Source of the DNA: Archivesica marissinica
Taxonomy: Eukaryota > Mollusca > Bivalvia > Venerida > Vesicomyidae
Assembly: GCA_014843695.1 (NCBI GenBank)
Contig: CM026400.1
Span: 17,374,294 to 17,438,293, forward strand
Reading direction: 5' to 3'
DNA: 64,000 nucleotides
In this document: piece by piece, positions 53,901 through 56,900 of the stretch
Layout of the letters: each line of letters begins with the position of its first letter
Position numbering within the stretch: the stretch's first letter is position 1
Notes under the pieces: generated by a model
Told to the model about the DNA's origin: nothing
Database searches by the model: none
The model's input: only the letters and a program-made list of their open reading frames with translations
Position numbers and translations under genes: made by a program

Positions 53901-56900
53901 GAAATGACCGCCCATGTGAAAGTAATATACAATCAAATTTTTATGCCACAAACTCGCTTAACTTGAACACGCCAGTTTGTTCGAACACGTCGCCTAGTCC
54001 CGGTAATAATCTCTATATATTGCATATTGTTAAACCATCAATAAATTGAACACGGATAACCGCAACTCTCGAACCGAATCAAATACTACTCAATTAATAC
54101 CTTTGTATCGGCCGCTTGTCTCGGACAATGTTTGCAATATATTTTTCTCAACTTTGATTGACAGTTCTTTTCAAGCATGTATTTTACACTTTGGGCAAAT
54201 TGCCAATTATTGTAATAATTAATGCCAGCAGCTTTTTATCTCTATTTTAAATAGATTTATTTATTTATAGAGGGTGACCTAATTAGTTCTGAACTAATCT
54301 TCCTTAGGTCCCTCTTAAATTTCTTAACACTATAGCATTAATGCACATACACAATAATTATAACCAAAGTACACAGTTACGCCATGCAATATACGTGTAT
54401 ATAGCATTAATGCACATACACACAATTATAACCAAAGTACACAGTTACGCCATGCAATATACATGTATAACACTATAGCATTAATGCACATACACAATAA
54501 TTATATAATGCACATACACAATAATTATAACCAAAGTACACAGTTACCCATGCATATACATGTATACACTATAGCATTATGCACATACACAATAATTATA
54601 ACCAAAGTACACAGTTACGCCATGCAATATACATGTATAACACTATAGCATTAATGCACATACACAATAATTATAACCAAAGTACACAGTTACGCCATGC
54701 AATATACATGTATAACACTATAGCATTAATGCACATACACAATAATTATAACCAAAGTACACAGTTACGCCATGCAATATACATGTATAACACTATAGCA
54801 TTAATGCACATACACAATAATTATAACCAAAGTACACAGTTACGCCATGCAATATACATGTATAACACTATAGCATTAATGCACATACACAATAATTATA
54901 AAGTACACAGTTACGCCATGCAATATACATGTATAACCCTATAGCATTAATGCACATACACAATAATTATAACCAAAGTACACAGTTACGCCATGCAATA
55001 TACATGTATAACACTATAGCATTAATGCACATACACAATAAGTATAACCAAAGTACACAGTTACGCCATGCAATATACATGTATAACCACTATAGCATTA
55101 ATGCACATACCGTATTTAGCTGTGTATAGTGCGCACATTTCTTACTGAAATCCTCATCCATTTTATCTACTGCGCATTATACACCAGTACACACATCAGG
55201 ACATTTTTTTCCGGACCAAAATTTCATGAAAAAACTGAAATTCGACCCGAACGGCCCACAGTCATTCTATAAGTTGTTACATTCGACAATCGTTATAAAC
55301 TAGCTATTAAAACCAGTTGCCGATAGTCTATATAAATAAATCAAATGAATAAGACCACAAAATTAGCATATATTTCGTTTATTTTGGCAAACTTTGAAGA
55401 ATTTAATTGAAATTAGTAAATGCATAAAAAATGGCGATTTGATAACATCACGTGGTTTTATCGTATGTAATATTTCCCGTACTTTTCGCGTACTTCGCCG
55501 TACAATGTACAATGCATTGCATAAAAAAAAAACGTTTTTGGCTGCAGTATTTCAATTGATTGTAGCGATAATTAATTTCGACAAACCTTTCACAATGGGT
55601 CCCAGTTAATTAGGTAGGCTTCACGTGTTGAGAAGTTTGAGCATCTGCTGACATGTTTGAGAACGTGTTGAGATGTTTGAGAATGTGTCGAGAAATTGGA
55701 GCAGGTGTGCCTGAGTGCGTTACCGTTACTCGATGAGGTATATCTCGAGTGATTAATATAAGTTGTAAAAATCACGGAGCACAATTTTTAGTGATTCTTG
55801 AGAAATGTTAAATTTTGACTTGGAAAATTGCGTTTTTCACGTGCGCAGTATACATCGGAACTCAGTTTTTCCGCCGATTTTCGTGCCAGATCGTGGGTGC
55901 GCACTATTCACGGTAGCGCACTATACACAGCTAAATACGGTACACAATAATTATAACCAAAGTACACAGTTACGCCATGTAATATGCATGTATAATGTAG
56001 TACAATGTAACTTAAACAAAGTACACAGTTACACCATGTAATATGCATGTATAATGTTGTACTGTACAATGTAACTTAAACAAAGTACACAGTTACACCA
56101 TGTAATATACATGTATAATGTTGTACAATGTAACTTAAACAAAGTACACAGTTACACCATGTAATATACATGTATAATGTTGTACACTGTAATTTAAACA
56201 AAGTACACAGTTACACCATGTAATATACATGTATAATGTTGTACAACGTAACTTAAACAAAGTACACAGTTACACCATGTAATATACATGTATAATGTTG
56301 TACAACGTAACTTAAGCACATCAGCTAATGTTATCGAAATACAAAACGGTATAAGCATATTGAATGTCAATCATTCTATAAATAACTTTCTAGTGTCTAC
56401 TGATTAAAAAGTTGTTATCCATAATTTACATTTTGACTTGAAATATATACTATACGTTATTTAAAAATATGATGGTTGACTCCAGACTAACTATCCATAA
56501 CTTGAACCATTATTCATGGTGCCCAACGAGTTTGAGCCATCGAAGTTTGCCTGTATAATGGTCCAATATGTTTCACTGTGTTTCAGTTATGGATGTCTCA
56601 TCTACATGGCGTCGCAGGTAGCAACCGGGATGAAGTATCTGGAATCCCTGAACATGGTGCATCGGGACCTGGCCACGCGCAACTGTCTAGTCGGTACAAA
56701 CTTTACCATCAAGATCTCTGACTTTGGTATGAGTCGGAGTCTGTACAGCGCGGATTATTATAGAATAGAAGGCCGGGCGGTGCTGCCAATTAGATGGATG
56801 GCTTGGGAATCTATTCTATTGGTTAGTATAGTAGTTATGTTAGACTAGAAGGTCGGGCGGTGCTGCCAATTAGATGGATGGCTTGGGAATCTATTCTATT

